Source: Tubulanus polymorphus
Taxonomy: Eukaryota; Nemertea; Palaeonemertea; Tubulaniformes; Tubulanidae
NCBI RefSeq assembly: GCF_964204645.1
Contig: NC_134027.1
Span: 26,278,485 to 26,342,484, forward strand
Length of the DNA stretch: 64,000 nt
Reading direction: 5' to 3'
Shown here in pieces: positions 46,418 to 57,689 of the stretch. The notes below the pieces were generated by a model. That model ran no database searches, was not told the DNA's origin, and saw only the letters and a list, made by a program, of their open reading frames with translations. How positions within the stretch are numbered: the stretch's first letter is position 1; every line of letters starts with the position of its first letter. Both the position numbers and the translations under genes were made by a program.

Positions 46418-47805
46418 CCAGCATCAATTCAATCCCTTAAAAACAGCAGCATCAATACAATCCTTTAAAAACCACCAGCATCAATTCAATCCCTTCAAAA
46501 CAGCAGCATCAATTCAATCCCTTAAAACCACCAGCATCAATTCAATCCCTTAAAAACAGCACTATCAATTCAATCCCTTAAAAAGACCAGCATCAATTCA
46601 ATCCCTTCAAAACACCAGCATCAATTCAATCCCTTCAAAACAGCAGCATCAATTCAATCCCTTAAAACCACCAGCATCAATTCAATCCCTTAAAAACAGC
46701 ACTATCAATTCAATCCCTTAAAAACACCAGCATCAATTCAATCCCTTAAAAACACCAGCATCAATTCAATCCCTTAAAAACCAAACCACCAGCATCAATT
46801 CAATCCCTTAAAAACCACCAGCATCAATTCAATCCCTTAAAAACACCAGCATCAATTCAATCCCTCAAAAACCAAACCACCAGCATCAATTCAATCCCTT
46901 CAAAACACCAGCATCAATTCAATCCCTTCAAAACAGCACCATCAATTTAATCCCTTAAAATCACCAGCATCAATTCAATCCCTTCAAAACACCAGCATCA
47001 ATTCAATCCCTTAAAAACCAAACCACCAGCATCAATTCAATCCCTTCAAAACACCAGCATCAATTCAATCCATTCAAAACACCAGCATCAATTCAATCCC
47101 TTAAAAACCAAACCACCAGCATCAATCCAATCCCTTAAAAACCCGCATCAATTCAATCCCTTAAAAACCACCAGAATCAATTCAATCCCTTCAAAACACC
47201 AGCATCAATTCAATCCCTTCAAAACAGCACCATCAATTTAATCCCTTAAAATCACCAGCATCAATTCAATCCCTTCAAAACACCAGCATCAATTCAATCC
47301 CTTAAAAACCAAACCACCAGCATCAATTCAATCCCTTCAAAACACCAGCATCAATTCAATCCATTCAAAACACCAGCATCAATTCAATCCCTTAAAAACC
47401 AAACCACCAGCATCAATCCAATCCCTTAAAAACCCGCATCAATTCAATCCCTTAAAAACCACCAGAATCAATTCAATCCCTTCAAAACACCAGCATCAAT
47501 TCAATCCCTTCAAAACAGCACCATCAATTTAATCCCTTAAAATCACCAGCATCAATTCAATCCCTTCAAAACACCAGCATCAATTCAATCCCTTAAAAAC
47601 CAAACCACCAGCATCAATTCAATCCCTTCAAAACACCAGCATCAATTCAATCCATTCAAAACACCAGCATCAATTCAATCCCTTAAAAACCAAACCACCA
47701 GCATCAATCCAATCCCTTAAAAACCCGCATCAATTCAATCTCTTAAAAACCACCAGAATCAATTCAATCCCTTAAAAACCACCCTTATCAAATCAATTCT
47801 CCTAA
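46418..47805. repeat. 29-bp minisatellite with 291-bp higher-order period
   Basis: About 45-48 copies of a 28-36-bp unit (CACCAGCATCAATTCAATCC then CTTAAAAAC). Marker variants such as GCACCATCAATTTAATCCC recur at about 46936, 47227 and 47518, exactly 291 bp apart, so a block of about ten units has been amplified as one. Other markers (AATCCATTCAAAAC, AACCCGCATC, CCAGAATCAATTC) keep the same spacing. Confidence 0.96.
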
Positions 47806-47885
47806 GAACAATAACTCCAGTTACTCTTGATGAAACGCACCGCGCTGTAACGATAACGATAGAATCTGCAAATGCGAAAGAAAAA

Positions 47886-47975
47886 AGAATCCGAAAAGGT
47901 TTATTTTGATAGTGTTTCCTATACATTATTTTCGACATTTTGACTATATTCTAAAAGTCCTCTTCAGGAAAACCG
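47886..47975. repeat. dispersed repeat shared with 14.9 kb
   Basis: ATCCGAAAAGGTTTATT, TTTTGACTATATTCTAAAAG and TCCTCTTCAGGAA match the 14944-15012 copy in order. Confidence 0.5.
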
Positions 47976-48507
47976 AAGTTCTATAAAATTGTGAATATAT
48001 GTTATGCGTTACGATGCCATCTTAAATCTTTTGTGATATTGTGAAATGTAACCAGACAGATTTAAGCCTTCTTGTTTAAGACGTTCGAAAAAATCCATGA
48101 AAATGTCACCGCGCAGATTCTTTCGGTATTTTCTATTCCAGAAATAGCTCGACGAGTTTTCCAGGAATAATAGCGCGCTCGCGTATATTACATAAACCGG
48201 TCTCCATAATCTCGAAACTAAGCAACATGTACTTTTAAATGACGTGTCAATTATTTTTGCAATTACAGAACGGAGCATTTCGCGACGACTTTGATCAATG
48301 TACGGCATCGCCTTCAAGCATCATAATGCCGTACTTGACTTGTCGTGAAGGCAAAGCAGAAATGGGTAATTTCGAATCTCAGTGCGTGATATCCAACAAT
48401 CACGAGGGGACCAATAATCGATATCCAGGCCGACGCACGTTGATACCTAGTTTCTTTTGAGAAAAAAATGAAGAAAACTTTCACGAGAAAATGAATTATC
48501 AACCAAT

Positions 48508-48644
48508 CGATTCTGAGAGGGCCTGATGATCATCCGCTCAGAAAAAGAAAACTAGCACAATAAATATACGAGGAAATGAATTATAAATCAAAACGCCGCG
48601 TCCGTGCGTCGATTTTGAGAGGGCCTGATGATCATCCGCTCAGA
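48508..48644. repeat. direct duplication, 35-bp block at 102-bp spacing
   Basis: CGATTCTGAGAGGGCCTGAT through CCGCTCAGA at 48508-48542 recurs at 48610-48644 with one change. Both include the palindrome TGATGATCATC. The flanking GAAATGAATTAT is duplicated too. Confidence 0.8.
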
Positions 48645-48803
48645 GAGAAAAACTGTCTTCTTCCTTTCAAATCTTATTCGAATCTGTTTTAAGATTTCAG
48701 ATCATTATTTGAAATCGACCTAATTTTATCCGGCAGGAAGTCAACTAATAACGTCAAAATATCGAATTATCAAATTAGGCAGCCATAAAAAATCAACTCC
48801 AAA

Positions 48804-48945
48804 CAGTCGCTTGCCGGTTCAGGCTGGAAGGAAGATTGTTTACATGAAGCCGAATTATGTATTTCAATTTAAGAAATTCTGTAAATTCGACCGATCACCT
48901 GACTATCTGTACTTAGATTTCAGATTTCAAATCAAATATCTACCA
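48804..48945 (+). repeat. dispersed repeat family A, copy 3
   Basis: Closest to copy 1: CAGTCGCTTGCCGGTTCAGG, TGGAAGGAAGATTG, AAATTCGACCGATCACCTGA, CTATCTGTACTTAGATTTCA. Confidence 0.6.
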
Positions 48946-49170
48946 ATCCAATGAGAGGGGCGATTCCTGTTTTAACTGTTCAGATACACTTCAAATAGAA
49001 AGAAGGAGAAGTTGCACGATCGGAACAGGTACCGGGTAAGCGAGTATTTGTACGTAGAAACTAGAATGAATATTGTGGCCTAATGTCCCATCTCTGATAC
49101 TAGTCTAATGTGTCACACGGATGTATAGAGCCGATATGCAACATTCAAGAGGACGCGAATATAAAAGAAA

Positions 49171-49524
49171 ATGGCGCCAGTCACCGATAATCGGCAATTT
49201 ACATTTAGTCGTCGAATCCGTCGTCGCCGAAAACTGTCAACAAAATCACAATCAGAAACTTCTCAAAACGACGACGACGCGATGAAAAAGAGCGAAAAAA
49301 TCTGCACCGAATTTTTAGTAGCAAATGGATTTGAGAGAAGGGAAAAATTCTCAAAACCGTCTGCTAAGTGCAACTGTCTGGTATTAGTCACAATGGAAAT
49401 AACGCAGTCACTATTCAGCGCGAGTATATGTAACACAGTTTTAAAAATGAAAAACAAATCATCGCAACTCGCGCAATTTCAAGGCATCAATGCTTCACAG
49501 CTTGGGACCGAGCAACAAGTGTAA
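49171..49524 (+). CDS. hypothetical 117-codon single-exon frame
   Basis: An ATG in a good context (A at -3, G at +4) opens 117 residues to TAA. A poly(A) signal AATAAA follows at 49557-49562. The N terminus is basic (FSRRIRRRRKLS), then comes a Ser/Asp/Lys-rich part and a Cys-containing centre (KCNCLVLVTM). A TATAAAAG lies only about 10 bp before the ATG, too close to be its own TATA box. Longer than most chance frames here, but no family is recognised. Confidence 0.28.
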   Translation: MAPVTDNRQFTFSRRIRRRRKLSTKSQSETSQNDDDAMKKSEKICTEFLVANGFERREKFSKPSAKCNCLVLVTMEITQSLFSASICNTVLKMKNKSSQLAQFQGINASQLGTEQQV

Positions 49525-49556
49525 AACTCGTACAGACGATTATTTCAATGAAAAAA

Positions 49557-49562
49557 AATAAA
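49557..49562 (+). terminator. possible polyadenylation signal
   Basis: AATAAA 33 bp after the stop of the 49171-49524 frame. The motif is common in AT-rich DNA, so the support is only positional. Confidence 0.25.
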
Positions 49563-49569
49563 GGAAATG

Positions 49570-51050
49570 AATTCATTGGAACAAATACGAACATAGAAAT
49601 ACTTTCGGCGTATTCGTAAATGTTATTTCTCAGCTTGAAATGTATATAATGAAATTATATCTGCTTTTTTATACGTTGCTGACGTGAAGCTCAGCGTGAT
49701 CTGAATAATGAAATTTGATTGCTAACTTTGTATCGGTGTGCGCGCCGCCGCCGCTGTGTTGTGTTGTGTTGAGTTGTTTCACTGCCTTTGATTCTCGAAA
49801 ACGGAAACGAGGTATTTGTCGACTGTCGCGATCTCAAATATCTCAACAATATTCGATATTAGTTCAGGAAATATCTCAGGTTGATGCCGTCAACAATGAG
49901 ACGCGCGAGGAGTCTGTACGGGGATACTGGAGCTACCTGTATGCGCTTCAAAACCGAAATCACGATGGAAAATGAAGCAGTTTGGATCGAGATTGTTGAA
50001 TGAGCTTTCTGTGAAATAGAACGAATATATAACACGATCCTGCTATTTTGATAAGCCACTTTTGTATAGATAATCATATAACGGTGTCTTATTCTATGGC
50101 AGAACCATTTGTAAAAATATATTGAAGTTTTGTCAAACGATATGGGCGAAAATGGTAGATATCCAAACGGAGGAGTTCTTTTCCACTTTTTTTTGCAGAA
50201 AATGAAACAATGACAATTATCGCAAGAGGCTCGCGATGTCTTATACAACTTCATCAGCCTCCTAGCTCGCTAGATCAATATAGAAAATCCGGATGCCTTT
50301 TTTCTATGAAAATACTTAGACACGTAGAAAGTTCTTTCTAACGGCCATCGAACCCATATATCACTGTAAAAAATGTTACGGAATTTCCGACAGAATACTG
50401 TCAGAAATTGAATCTTCATTTATAACTTTATCATTTCCATAATCTTATTCCGTCGTCTTCAGTGTCTTTTCAAAATCATGAATCCCATCAGACCATTGTG
50501 GACAACAGCTGTGATGGGATACACATATTAACATACATGTGTTACATTACACTAAACTAATATCAGTGTGGTGCCTTTTTAGCAGAAGTACGGAAAAGAA
50601 GACTTACGATATTTCTGATAATACTTATCTATAGTAAGTCAACTAAAATACAGTCGACAATAGATTATATTGATATATGCAATACGTACGGAACATGTGT
50701 GAACGTGAGAAATTAATGAGGCAGAGTTTGTAAATCATTTGTTTCTCGTTCTCACAGTGCGAGGGTTGCAATGACAGATACCACGTGGTTATATCTCTCA
50801 TGTAGCCGACTCATCTATCAGGTGACCGTGTACACGACACACACATTTGTCTCTCGTTCAACATAAGCTGCGATTATATATATCTCCATAGTTCATGGCA
50901 GTTATTTATTAATGTTTATTAATCCGCAAATGTCAGTTGCACCATTGTCACTCAAGATTCGAAGTCAAATTGATTGAATTTTCTTATGTGAAAAATAAAA
51001 TAAATGTAAGTCAATATGAAATGGCAGAAATAAGTTAAAGATACATCTTT
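49570..51050. other. intergenic or intronic stretch
   Basis: No supported gene. Open frames at 49715-49975 and 49859-50254 overlap on opposite strands and lack signals. Confidence 0.35.
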
Positions 51051-51074
51051 GATGACATAATTCTTCAAACGTGA

Positions 51075-51180
51075 TGGCATCTCGACACTCTCCCCACCCG
51101 ATAACGGTTCGAATCCCTGCCGAGGGAGGAACGTGGCAGAGTCTCTCGATGCCATCAGGTTCGAATCCCTGCCGAGGGTA
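51075..51180 (+). repeat. tandem tRNA-derived (SINE-head-like) repeat
   Basis: A perfect 21-bp block containing a Pol III B-box (GGTTCGAATCC) and CTGCCGAGGG occurs twice, at 51106-51126 and 51158-51178. The second is preceded by an A-box-like TGGCAGAGTCTC at 51134-51145. The distances are too short for an intact tRNA. This fits the head of a tRNA-derived SINE that has been partly duplicated. Confidence 0.55.
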
Positions 51181-51289
51181 GATTCTTTGCTCATCGTGAT
51201 GCGTCTGTTGTGAACTCCCGGCTAAGCGATGACACCGGGCGATTACATTGAATATCCCCAACTATCTATTAACTATTAAAAACCACTAA

Positions 51290-52950
51290 GTCCAGCAGGT
51301 TATTTTATTCAGCCGACCGACCGACCGTCCGTCTCTCGCGGGAGCGGCTGAAGATCTACAGCCCCCACGGACTAACCGACTTAACGAAACATAATTTCGA
51401 CCGTGCTCGAACGGCTGTGAGTCATCGCGCTTTGATCCGCGAAATGTCCGCATTCAACTGCAGCTCGAGGGACGGTAACCCCGGTAGTAGAACCGCCAAA
51501 TCGGCACCACATCCCAGATAAGTGCAATATGCGAAATAAAAAAAACACCACTGTCAATCAAAGAGACGAGTGCAACGTTATGTTAGGTCACTTTTTGGTT
51601 AAGTGGTACTCTTGTCTTCTGGCTGCCTTAGAGCAGGCTAGCAGCATTGTTATTACCTAATAAATAATGCGTTGAGTAAACATAGGGATATGTAATTCCA
51701 TCCATTGTCACAATACTATGTCGAGCTTAAGAAAGTTCAGGTTCGGACGTGTCGAACTTTTAGAATAAGTAAATAAAAAAAATTGACATTATTTCTGAAT
51801 TCTTCAAAAAGTGACTTGACGTAGCGTTGCACCAATAATCCCTTCAGCAGCATTCATCTAAGTGTCAGATTTAGTCGTGTCAAAACTCTAACGTTTGTAA
51901 ATGAAAACATCAAACTTCTCAATTCTTAGAAAAAATGACATCGATCCTTGTAAAGCTGGAATGAATCTTCAATATTTCATTGAATATTCTACGACAAGTC
52001 GACGCCGGATCTAGATAATTTTTTCACGAATAACAAAATGAACACGAATCCAAAATTTCAGCGATGATACACAGTTCAAAGTGATCGTCATTTTCAATTC
52101 CCTTCATATTCTATATATAAGACACGGAATTGTTAATTGCATAAAGAAAACCGTATAATACTCTTTAACGGTGTATTCTATATCCCCTCATTATTGATCT
52201 GTGTGTGTAAGCCATCAATTATAGACTTATCCTTACTGATACGCAATAAACTCATAATTGATGACAACAAGAAGCTTATCTGGACCATGAACTCCTAGCG
52301 AGTCCGTCCTGGTCCATAAGCCGGTTCTGTGTGGCTGTGTACAAGTGTCAGAGGTTCTGTGCGACTCTACAAATTGTCAGAAAACATCTAAAACATCATA
52401 CTATGATATAAATCTATACCAATTTGATTCACAAATTCAATGAACATCTCCTTTAAGTTATTCTTGATATTCTAATGAATTCCATACACAGATGTATCAA
52501 GATACTTAGATAAGAATTGAAGTATTCATAAATTTCGAGAAAACTCACCGGAGCTTTCGATCCAAATCCGTGGATCTTTATTAATGTAGAAAACACAAAT
52601 GCGTGCCAAAATGGGGGGAGGGACTGGTATCGACCCCATCTCTGGTGGCATGGTGGATTCTGATCTGCGCAGGATATTCAGAGTATAAGGACACAAGTGG
52701 TCAAGGTCAGGTTGAACTAATCTGGGTATTTTTTTCAGTATCAGTGGTCATTAAGAGATTTGACTAATAACTCGTTAATCTCGCTAAGTTTATTCCTTCG
52801 AGACTTAACCACAACCTCGACGACTTAATGTCTATTGCAGCTATTTATGAGTGAACGGGTTTGTATCCACCGCAAGAGTAAGGTGATCAACGTGTTGTAT
52901 CTACCGACTTGTCGTCTGCTGACTTTTAAAATAGGCTTTTAGAGTTAACG
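51290..52950. other. intergenic or intronic stretch
   Basis: A GC-rich island lies at 51310-51500 (starting with a short CCGA repeat). No supported gene; a weak 47-bp-family-like stretch lies near 52735-52820. Confidence 0.35.
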
Positions 52951-52989
52951 ACAAGAGAAAGAGTCTTTGCGCTCTTTTTACTACAACAG

Positions 52990-53212
52990 ACGCTCAGGGA
53001 TTTATGAATCTTTAAATACACGAAAGCTTGTTAAGGCTTATCGATATGAAAATCATGGAGACAGTAATAAACATATCACCGGCAAGAAGCAGTCGACTGT
53101 CTTATCAAGTTTACAGAGTTTTTGTGCGTATTTGATTTGTCTTTCATGTATTCCTGCTATGACTATTGTTTTCAGCTTAACTATTATCACCACAATCATT
53201 ATTACTGTATAA
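52990..53212 (+). CDS. candidate terminal exon with a transmembrane segment
   Basis: An acceptor with a good pyrimidine tract (GCGCTCTTTTTACTACAACAG) ends at 52989. The frame then runs 74 codons to TAA. It reads as a polar, basic part (SGIYESLNTRKLVKAYRYEN) followed by a C-terminal hydrophobic run of about 30 residues (FCAYLICLSCIPAMTIVFSL onward), as in a tail-anchored or last-helix exon. No family is recognised. Confidence 0.28.
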
Positions 53213-53219
53213 TTATGCC

Positions 53220-54110
53220 TTCATCATAGAACTACTGTTTACTTGATGTGATCTTTTCAGTTTTTGCTCAGGACTCCAAGCTACATCACTCATGTGTTGT
53301 GAAAAGCTATCGAGCTCGCTTTGTGTCTGCCGTTTCTATTCAGTTTTTCTCGATTTTCTGTCTGTTCTGAGGGCTGTTTTCGTTTGTACGAGCAAACTGT
53401 TGCTTCAAAGCCGTCATTCATCAAATATTATTACATCATCAATGTTTGCTATGAGTACCACTTACATAATATATCGTTTATTCAATAATTTCGTTAAGAA
53501 CATTCGTAAAAAATGAAATCATTTCAACGATAAAAAATCTATGAAATATATCTGTATATCTGAGGCTGTTGGAATTGTAATTCTTTCAGCGGCTATATCG
53601 ACCAGAAAGAGCCGCCGATGTAGAATATCTTCGGTCATAAATTACTTATATAGAAGGGGAAACCAGTGATTCTATATGTAGAACAGTTGATTAATGTCGC
53701 TATCGGGGACTCATCTAAATGCTAATCGCGACTCGTTCCGTATCGTTTTTCGTCCAATTTGTCGATAGTGTGAATGACTAGGCATGTAAATCGGCTATAA
53801 AACGGTATTATAATACCGTTAAAGGTGGGCAAATCGTCACCAATAAAACTGTCATTTATTTACTGCAAACTGACTCATTTTTTGCTTTCGCTGCATGAGC
53901 TGCATTCGAAACAACATGAGTGAAGTTACTGCACCAGCCCGCGACTAATATCGACTAAACTAAGACTAGAACTACATTGGGGCGGGTAACATTTGAAAAA
54001 ATGATACGTTGAAATTGTTATCTAAAACGCAGAAGGCTGGAGAAAATTGGAAAGAAAATACTACGCAAAATACATAAGGGGAGGGTTGATAAAATCCGAG
54101 GGCCTGAGGG
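53220..54110. other. short non-coding stretch
   Basis: Contains an unsupported open frame (53292-53516) and a perfect 20-bp palindrome at 53801-53820. Confidence 0.35.
53801..53820. repeat. perfect 20-bp palindrome
   Basis: AACGGTATTATAATACCGTT is its own reverse complement. It may be the dimer binding site of a factor, or chance. Confidence 0.6.
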
Positions 54111-54124
54111 ACTTTCCCGGAAAT

Positions 54125-54202
54125 CCAGGATTCGAAATGCGATCAAACTTGACCTTAATCTATAAACCGTAGACCCGAACCGCTCGACCAAACGCCCAGG
54201 TC
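54125..54202 (-). repeat. tRNA-derived SINE head
   Basis: The minus strand has an A-box region (GCGTTTGGTCGAGCGGTTC), a 4-bp anticodon-like stem with 7-nt loop (TCTA CGGTTTA TAGA) and a near-consensus B-box (ATTTCGAATCC). This is the order of a tRNA gene with a long variable region, but the stems are degraded. It is best read as a tRNA-derived SINE. Confidence 0.6.
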
Positions 54203-54209
54203 ACTTGCC

Positions 54210-56520
54210 GCAGAGCAGAACCACGCTATGTGACCAGTCACTCATGACGTCACACTAATTTCCATCTGTTATATGTATCTTGTTCTAAGAATCATATAGA
54301 TAAAAAGCTGTTAACTTGAATGTGAATTTGTTTATTTAGGAGATCAGAAACTAGTTAAACCAAGTCCTCAGAGTTTCCATTCAACGAGGAAATCAATTTT
54401 TAAAACTCATTAATTTCTAAAAGTCTCTAGAAGTTTATACCGTGTAATAATGATCACGAGTACGTGTATATAACAAACATCGGAGCTCGTCACGGGTTCG
54501 ACGTTCATTTCAAACAAGGTTTTATTTAGAGTCTTATTACAAAGAAACATCATCAATTCTACTTATCATCTTGGCTTTAAGACAGTAACTTTACCTTCGA
54601 CACACCCCTCCCCCACCTCCCACAAAATACCGTTAAATTGAGACAATGCATAAAAGAGGACTATTTGAAATAGGAAACGAAGGATGATTATGTGGGTTCA
54701 TTTCTGCGCGAAACATCATCATATGTTTTGCGCAGTTTCTCTTAACACTTCGTCGGTAAAAACTTGGCAAATTATCACCGAGCATCCCGCGGGGACTATC
54801 AAAACACACGTCGTTCTTTACACGCTTCATAACGCCGTCAAAAGATATTACTACAACGCGGTCGTAAAGCGGCGCTGAAGGTGCCAGAAAATGAAATAGA
54901 ATACTCCGCCAGCAGCTGAGTCAACTCGACGCATATATAAACAAACGTCTCAGATTCGATCGAAGAAACAAATTGTCGACGATGATTTGAATAGTTTTTT
55001 TTCTGATTTTTTTTCTCAGTTAAGATTATAACTATAGTATAGTAGTTTATTTGTCACCATCAAAATGAACAAATGATAAATAACAAAATAGGTTATAAAC
55101 AATAGGTTATAAACATTGAGGAGACAGCCTGACAGCCTGGGCAGAGCCATAAAGGCTGTTTATCCAAAGGGATGTTCAGACACCTTGACATAAACATGAA
55201 CAAATTATAGAAAAAAAACTAATGAAAAGAGATGAGATAATGAAAAATGAAGATGAATTTATATCATGCAGAAGTCTCTATGTTTATATCATCTTCTATA
55301 TCATAACAATAACAATTTATTTTTCATTCGTGGAAATGTAGTTAAATGAAAAATAAATTATTATTATTATTCGTCGTGTTCATTTCTAATGTATAACTCT
55401 AATGCGGTATGATATAAGTGTTGAAGGACTCATTAGGGAATTATCGTCATTGAACTGGCGAAACGGAGTATAAATTGTAATCTTTAAGCTGTGATGTCGT
55501 TTATGGTGAGTTTCAACTACAAATGGATTTAAATGAAAACGATCGTCAACAAAGATGACAGATTCCGAGGTACGTTACTTAGACTATAGAATCATTAAAA
55601 CACACACTTCTGTCGGTCCATCAAACCAGTGAAATATCTTTCAATAATAGACGTGAATACTTTCAATTTCATGGACAGCTGGCCACATCATTTCAAATAT
55701 TTATACAAGTTACGGATCGGCATCGTCGCCAGAAAAGGGTAAAACGCTTCAAAGCCCCGCTAAACAAACGCCCGGAGACTCGAAACATCCTATCATAAAT
55801 ATAAACAGGATGTTGTGCCGATGATAATGTTGACTCGATGAATAGTCTGGAAAATGAGTCGTAAAAATCACAAAGCCGTCCGTGAAATTCCAACGTTTCA
55901 TACGCATTTTGATACGCATCGTCAAGGGATACGACGTCAACAATCGAAACCGGCGGCGGGACTGCTCGATGTTTGATCAGGAAGCTAAGCGACGAACGCT
56001 ACAATTTGAAATAAACGCCGTAACAATAGCGTTTAAATCGCGTCGTTTTATTGCTGTTAAACCTAGCGTGTTGGCGGCGTTTTTTGATCCGTGCGCTTAT
56101 GACTATGACACGTTTTCAATTTCCAATAGCGGGAGAGCAGCTTCTTTTCACAATATATAAACATCGATGTCGTTTTGTACGGCGATTAATATTCAAATTA
56201 CAGACAATAGATCAAAGCAGCCGACAGCGGGTCACTTTCTCGTATCGTTTTCGACCATTTTCCACGGAAACGTTATTCAAGCGATTAGGTAAACGTAGGT
56301 TTTATCAGCATCAGAGTTCAGCGAGATTGTCTTAAAGCCGAATCTAATATCAAATCTAGTCCATCACCATGTAAAATTTTAACCCAGATATACGTTGAAA
56401 ATTTGGCCGCGGGAAAAATTTAATTAGATTGTAAATTTAGAAGTTGTGGGCGGGTTTGTGGTGTATTATGTTCAGAAACTAATTCAGAGACTGTCTCGAG
56501 TGTCTAGTATACATAAAATA
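54210..56520. other. intergenic or intronic stretch
   Basis: No supported gene. Overlapping open frames on both strands at 55693-56335 lack signals. An AT-rich part lies at 55020-55400. Confidence 0.35.
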
Positions 56521-56588
56521 ATCATAGGTGGTCTATTCTAGACAAAGTCCTACAGTCTTTTTTTGTTCGATTTCCATAAAAAGCACAG

Positions 56589-56752
56589 TTGACAGAGATC
56601 AGAATCTCTTACCTCCCTCGAGAGTAAAACTCTCTTATATTCTCGATGGCCAGACGATCCCTAAAGGCCTTGACAAATACATCTGGACGAGTATTGACGA
56701 ACATGGTCGCGATGTGGTGTTCAACAGTTATGTTCTATCAGTTATAAAATGA
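56589..56752 (+). CDS. candidate terminal coding exon
   Basis: The frame is open from 56528 to TGA (56750-56752). A pyrimidine tract (TCTTTTTTTGTTCGATTTCC) precedes CACAG ending at 56588. The end of the product, VKLSYILDGQTIPKGLDKYI then WTSIDEHGRDVVFNSYVLSV, reads like a beta-rich domain fragment. Against this, the minus strand has an ATG frame running into a good donor (GGGAG|GTAAGA near 56611), so the strand is uncertain. Not recognised. Confidence 0.27.
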
Positions 56753-57439
56753 ATATCTTGTTCTATTCTCCCCCACAAGCCAACCATCTACTTATTCTCA
56801 TCAGATATATCTGCAGTAGACAGTTCTACAGTTATTTATTGTTGTCCGAAGTCTGTTTACAACGATAAAACCCCCACCCGCCCACTCTATATCAGTCCTT
56901 TACTCAGTTCTGCAAGTGGCTGGTTGGCAACACTATAGTTCTAAGTGAACGTCAGGTCCAATATTGCACACTATATAGTGTTCCCCGAGGTTCGCGAGAG
57001 CCCTCGCCTCCGAAGGCTCACGGTGTTAGTTTTTTCTCCTATGCCTCAGGCATTTCTGCGGGCGTAAATATAGAATGCATTGATATTATTTGCCCGCTTC
57101 GTCTTGTGCCGGCGGTATACGAATTTCTATAGGGAAGGGAGGGCTATACCTTGAGGTGTTTACCCCCTTACACGCTCAAGTACCAGTTACATTTGATTGG
57201 ATTAATCTGATATGATAACCATGTATAAATTCTCCCGCTTCAATACAATAATATCGCTTATCCACAGTAAATTTTTCGGTGCATTTTCCTGTATTTCAAA
57301 CTATTTTCAGGGTTACGGGGTTAAATTTAGACTTCCAAAGCCGTCTACGAAGTTTCGCTTTTGGCGAGTTATAAATAATGAACGCATTTAAGGATTAATT
57401 GGTTCCTCAGGTGAATTCGGAGCTCGTTTAACACGAAGA

Positions 57440-57676
57440 TCAGAGTCGGCCCGACTTGCGTTTGAAAGGAACGCCATCATCGTCTAATGACGGAAAATAA
57501 CGTTTTAGGGATTTTTTTAATGTCTCGTCAGAAAATAAAACTATTTCATTCGTAGATGTGCTCATACTGAGGCCCTTGAATGTTTCTGGCTGGCCGGCGA
57601 GCCTCTGGTCAAGAGTTGATTGAATTAACTGATTGTTTGCGATCACCGCGAACTCGTGTGTAGAGACTGGCGACCG
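57440..57676 (-). CDS. candidate terminal coding exon
   Basis: On the minus strand the frame is open from 57676 for 78 codons to TGA (57442-57440). The reading is hydrophilic: NNQLIQSTLDQRLAGQPETF, then EIVLFSDETLKKSLKRYFPS, and a basic end (VPFKRKSGRL). A GTCGCCAG near 57667-57674 is a possible acceptor. The basic C terminus resembles a nuclear localisation-type tail, which is weak evidence. Not recognised. Confidence 0.28.
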   Translation of the reverse strand, partial: RSPVSTHEFAVIANNQLIQSTLDQRLAGQPETFKGLSMSTSTNEIVLFSDETLKKSLKRYFPSLDDDGVPFKRKSGRL

Positions 57677-57689
57677 TCACTGAGTCCAC

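Noticed and set aside
46418-47805. Regularly spaced near-identical units suggesting a CRISPR array
   Set aside because: Units are contiguous variants without unique spacers, in a eukaryotic setting; it is a minisatellite.
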